Below, piece by piece: positions 6,631-8,193 of a stretch of 8,193 nucleotides of DNA. The position numbers were made by a program, and so were the translations under genes. Under the pieces are notes generated by a model. It saw only the letters and a program-made list of their open reading frames with translations. It searched no databases and had not been told where the DNA came from. Position 1 is the first letter of the stretch. Each line of letters begins with the position of its first letter. Origin of the DNA: an uncultured Actinomyces sp. (GTDB lineage: Bacteria; Actinomycetota; Actinomycetes; Actinomycetales; Actinomycetaceae); contig CALBAF010000158.1 in the NCBI GenBank assembly GCA_937926415.1, positions 1 through 8,193 of the forward strand, written 5' to 3'.

Positions 6631-7115
6631 GCGTGCGCTCCTTCGTTTGGTTCGAGGATGATCTCCTCACCGGGAGCCCGACCGCCCATGCGTTCAAGCT
6701 CGAGTGCCTGTTCCAAAATGATCTGCGCTGCCACCTGATCGATGACGCTGCGGTGTTCGATCTCGGGAATCCCCGATGCGCGTAGCCTGGCATGCGCCTG
6801 GTTAGACGTCATGCGTTCATCAACCATCGCCACGCGAACGTGCGGAACAAGCTTCTTGATGCGGCGCGCGTACTTACGCGCCCCCTTCGCGGAGATCCCC
6901 TCTCCCCCACGCAGGTGGCGGGGAAGTCCGACGATCACTTCGATCGCGTCGTGGCTACGCACGATATGCGCCAATCGATCGAGATCGGACAGGTCGGGAG
7001 CCCTGTGAAGGGTTTCGACGGGCATCGTGAGAATGCCGTCGGGGTCGCACCGGCTGACGCCGACACGCACGGTGCCGACGTCTACGCCGATGCGGATACC
7101 CCGACGAATACTCAC
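6627..7115 (-). CDS. ruvX: RuvX/YqgF RNase H-fold protein (putative pre-16S rRNA nuclease)
   Basis: YqgF-family proteins are cytosolic RNase H-fold nucleases implicated in 5'-end maturation of 16S rRNA; the older annotation as a Holliday junction resolvase is less well supported. The 162 residues match the usual 140-160. Family motifs appear in order: IGVDVGTVRVGV (9-20) with D12, IVGLPRHLRGG (61-71), VDERMTS (98-104) with E100, and SVIDQVAAQIIL (123-134) with D126, so the acidic active-site set is complete. The GTG at 7115 overlaps the alaS stop (GTGA) and AAGGAGA lies at 7132-7126, about ten bases upstream. The C-terminus after residue 140 is acidic and not conserved. Its place between alaS and mltG is the standard actinobacterial order. 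Confidence 0.95.
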   Translation of the reverse strand: MSIRRGIRIGVDVGTVRVGVSRCDPDGILTMPVETLHRAPDLSDLDRLAHIVRSHDAIEVIVGLPRHLRGGEGISAKGARKYARRIKKLVPHVRVAMVDERMTSNQAHARLRASGIPEIEHRSVIDQVAAQIILEQALELERMGGRAPGEEIILEPNEGAHA

Positions 7116-8193
7116 AGAGCCTCGATCTCCTTGCGGATCGCGTCGATCGCGTCAGCGATGCCCTCGGGCTTGGTGCCGCCGCCCTGAGCGATATCGTCAC
7201 GGCCACCGCCGCCACCGCCCATGTGCTTGCCGACGGCGCGGACGAGGGCACCGGCCTTCACCGAAGCCTCACGCGCGGCCTCGTTCGTCGCTACGACAAG
7301 CGACGGCTTGCCACCGACGACGCCACCGAGGGCGACGACGGTTCCGCGCTCGTTGCCGAGGCGATCGCGCACATCGAGCGCGAGCGTACGCAGTGCATCC
7401 GCGGAGGGCATCTCGCCAACCGCGGCGGCGACAACGGTCACGGGACCGATAGCCTTCGCGGAAGCTGCCAGATCGGCGCCCTGGCTCAGAGCCTGAGCGG
7501 TGCGGATCTTCTCCAGTTCCTTCTCGGACTCGCGCAGCTTGGCCAGAAGCGACTCGATGCGCTCGGGCAGCTCGTCAGCGCGTCCACCAACGAGCTGAGA
7601 CAGCTGGTTGACGAGAGCGTGTTCCTTGGCCTGGAACTCGTAGGCGCCGTCGCCGACGAGGGCGTCGATACGGCGCACGCCGGAGCCGACGGAGCCCTCG
7701 CTGAGCACCGTGATGCGACCGATGTGGCCGGTGGTGGGCACGTGGGTGCCACCGCACAGCTCGCGGTCGAAGCCATCACCAATCGTCACAACGCGGACCT
7801 CGGAGCCGTACTTTTCGCCGAACAGGGCGATCGCACCGGCTTCGCGCGCGGCGTCGATGCTCATGACCTCAGTCGTGACGGCCAGGTCCTCGGCGAGCTT
7901 CTCGTTGACGAGAGCCTCGATATCGCTCAGCTGGGAGCCCTCGAGCGCGGAACCGTGGCGGAAGTCGAAGCGCAGGCGCGACGGCGAGTTCTCGGATCCC
8001 GCCTGGGTCGCGTCCTCCGACACGACGTTGCGCAGGCCCGCGTAGACCATGTGCGTGGCGGTGTGCGCGCGGGCGATGGCGAGGCGACGCTGGCCATCGA
8101 TCTCGGCGTAGGCCTTCTCACCCACCGTCACGCCACCTTCGGTGAGGGTGCCGCGGTGAACGCTCAGGCCGCGGATCGGCGCCTGCACGTCAT
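7112..8193 (-). CDS. alaS: Alanyl-tRNA synthetase, C-terminal part only
   Basis: AlaS charges tRNA-Ala and removes serine or glycine attached by mistake. Only about the last 359 residues are in the window; the frame stays open through base 8193, so the catalytic domain lies upstream. The visible part begins just before the editing domain. It has the metal-binding HTATH motif (coding positions about 8065-8051) and the CGGTH motif (about 7756-7742) of the second metal-binding pair. A charged, probably coiled-coil linker follows (about 7590-7490). The C-terminal C-Ala/DHHA1 domain ends in a six-glycine run and RDDIAQGGG, a normal hallmark of the family. A GTG at 8188 could be mistaken for a start but is an internal valine. 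The full enzyme is normally near 880-900 residues. The stop overlaps the ruvX start by four bases. Confidence 0.96.
   Translation of the reverse strand, partial: DVQAPIRGLSVHRGTLTEGGVTVGEKAYAEIDGQRRLAIARAHTATHMVYAGLRNVVSEDATQAGSENSPSRLRFDFRHGSALEGSQLSDIEALVNEKLAEDLAVTTEVMSIDAAREAGAIALFGEKYGSEVRVVTIGDGFDRELCGGTHVPTTGHIGRITVLSEGSVGSGVRRIDALVGDGAYEFQAKEHALVNQLSQLVGGRADELPERIESLLAKLRESEKELEKIRTAQALSQGADLAASAKAIGPVTVVAAAVGEMPSADALRTLALDVRDRLGNERGTVVALGGVVGGKPSLVVATNEAAREASVKAGALVRAVGKHMGGGGGGRDDIAQGGGTKPEGIADAIDAIRKEIEAL

Noticed and set aside
7195..7225. Six-glycine run near the end of AlaS as a repeat expansion
   Set aside because: A glycine-rich stretch before RxDxAQGGG is a normal feature of the AlaS C-terminal domain.
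8186..8188. GTG as the start of a truncated AlaS-like editing protein
   Set aside because: The reading frame continues upstream to the window edge, and the sequence begins mid-domain; an ordinary full-length AlaS cut by the window is the simpler view.
1..8193. tRNA or rRNA genes, CRISPR arrays, transposases, attachment sites, defence or toxin-antitoxin genes
   Set aside because: Housekeeping genes occupy nearly every base and the two gaps are only 66 and 88 bases long; nothing of these kinds was seen.

Overview
The window is a high-GC stretch of bacterial chromosome in which all eight recognisable genes lie on the minus strand, so the biological reading direction runs from base 8193 down to base 1. 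The gene order alaS-ruvX-mltG-aroE, the MltG with a long charged cytoplasmic N-terminus, the frequent GTG starts and the GC-rich codon use point to an actinobacterium. I infer a member of the Actinomycetaceae (Schaalia/Actinomyces-like), but the genus is not proven by sequence inspection alone.

Region 1 (8193-3639) is a tightly packed block: the 3' part of alaS (alanyl-tRNA synthetase), ruvX (YqgF-type RNase H-fold protein), mltG (endolytic murein transglycosylase), aroE (shikimate dehydrogenase) and a short A24-type prepilin peptidase. Each of the four junctions is a 4-base start/stop overlap (GTGA or ATGA), which suggests one transcript with coupled translation. The genes serve unrelated processes: tRNA charging, 16S rRNA processing, cell-wall strand termination, aromatic precursor synthesis and pilin or pseudopilin maturation.

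Region 2 (3638-1) is a tryptophan biosynthesis block: trpE, trpC and the first 356 codons of trpB, which runs off the left edge. A 66-base gap separates the peptidase gene from trpE, and an 88-base gap with an AT-rich patch separates trpE from trpC. The trpC stop and trpB start share one base. trpA would be expected beyond base 1. trpD, trpG and trpF are not in the window.

The two regions are linked metabolically because AroE feeds the shikimate/chorismate pathway and TrpE consumes chorismate. In many actinobacteria the aroE/peptidase block is followed by aroC-aroK-aroB, so the direct junction with trp genes is the most notable layout feature. I see no mobile element, CRISPR array, RNA gene or toxin/defence system. 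Apart from a few local oddities (an altered dinucleotide-binding loop in AroE, a 14-bp repeat at both ends of the peptidase gene, small hairpins in the two gaps), this is an ordinary housekeeping region, and I found no convincing undescribed system.
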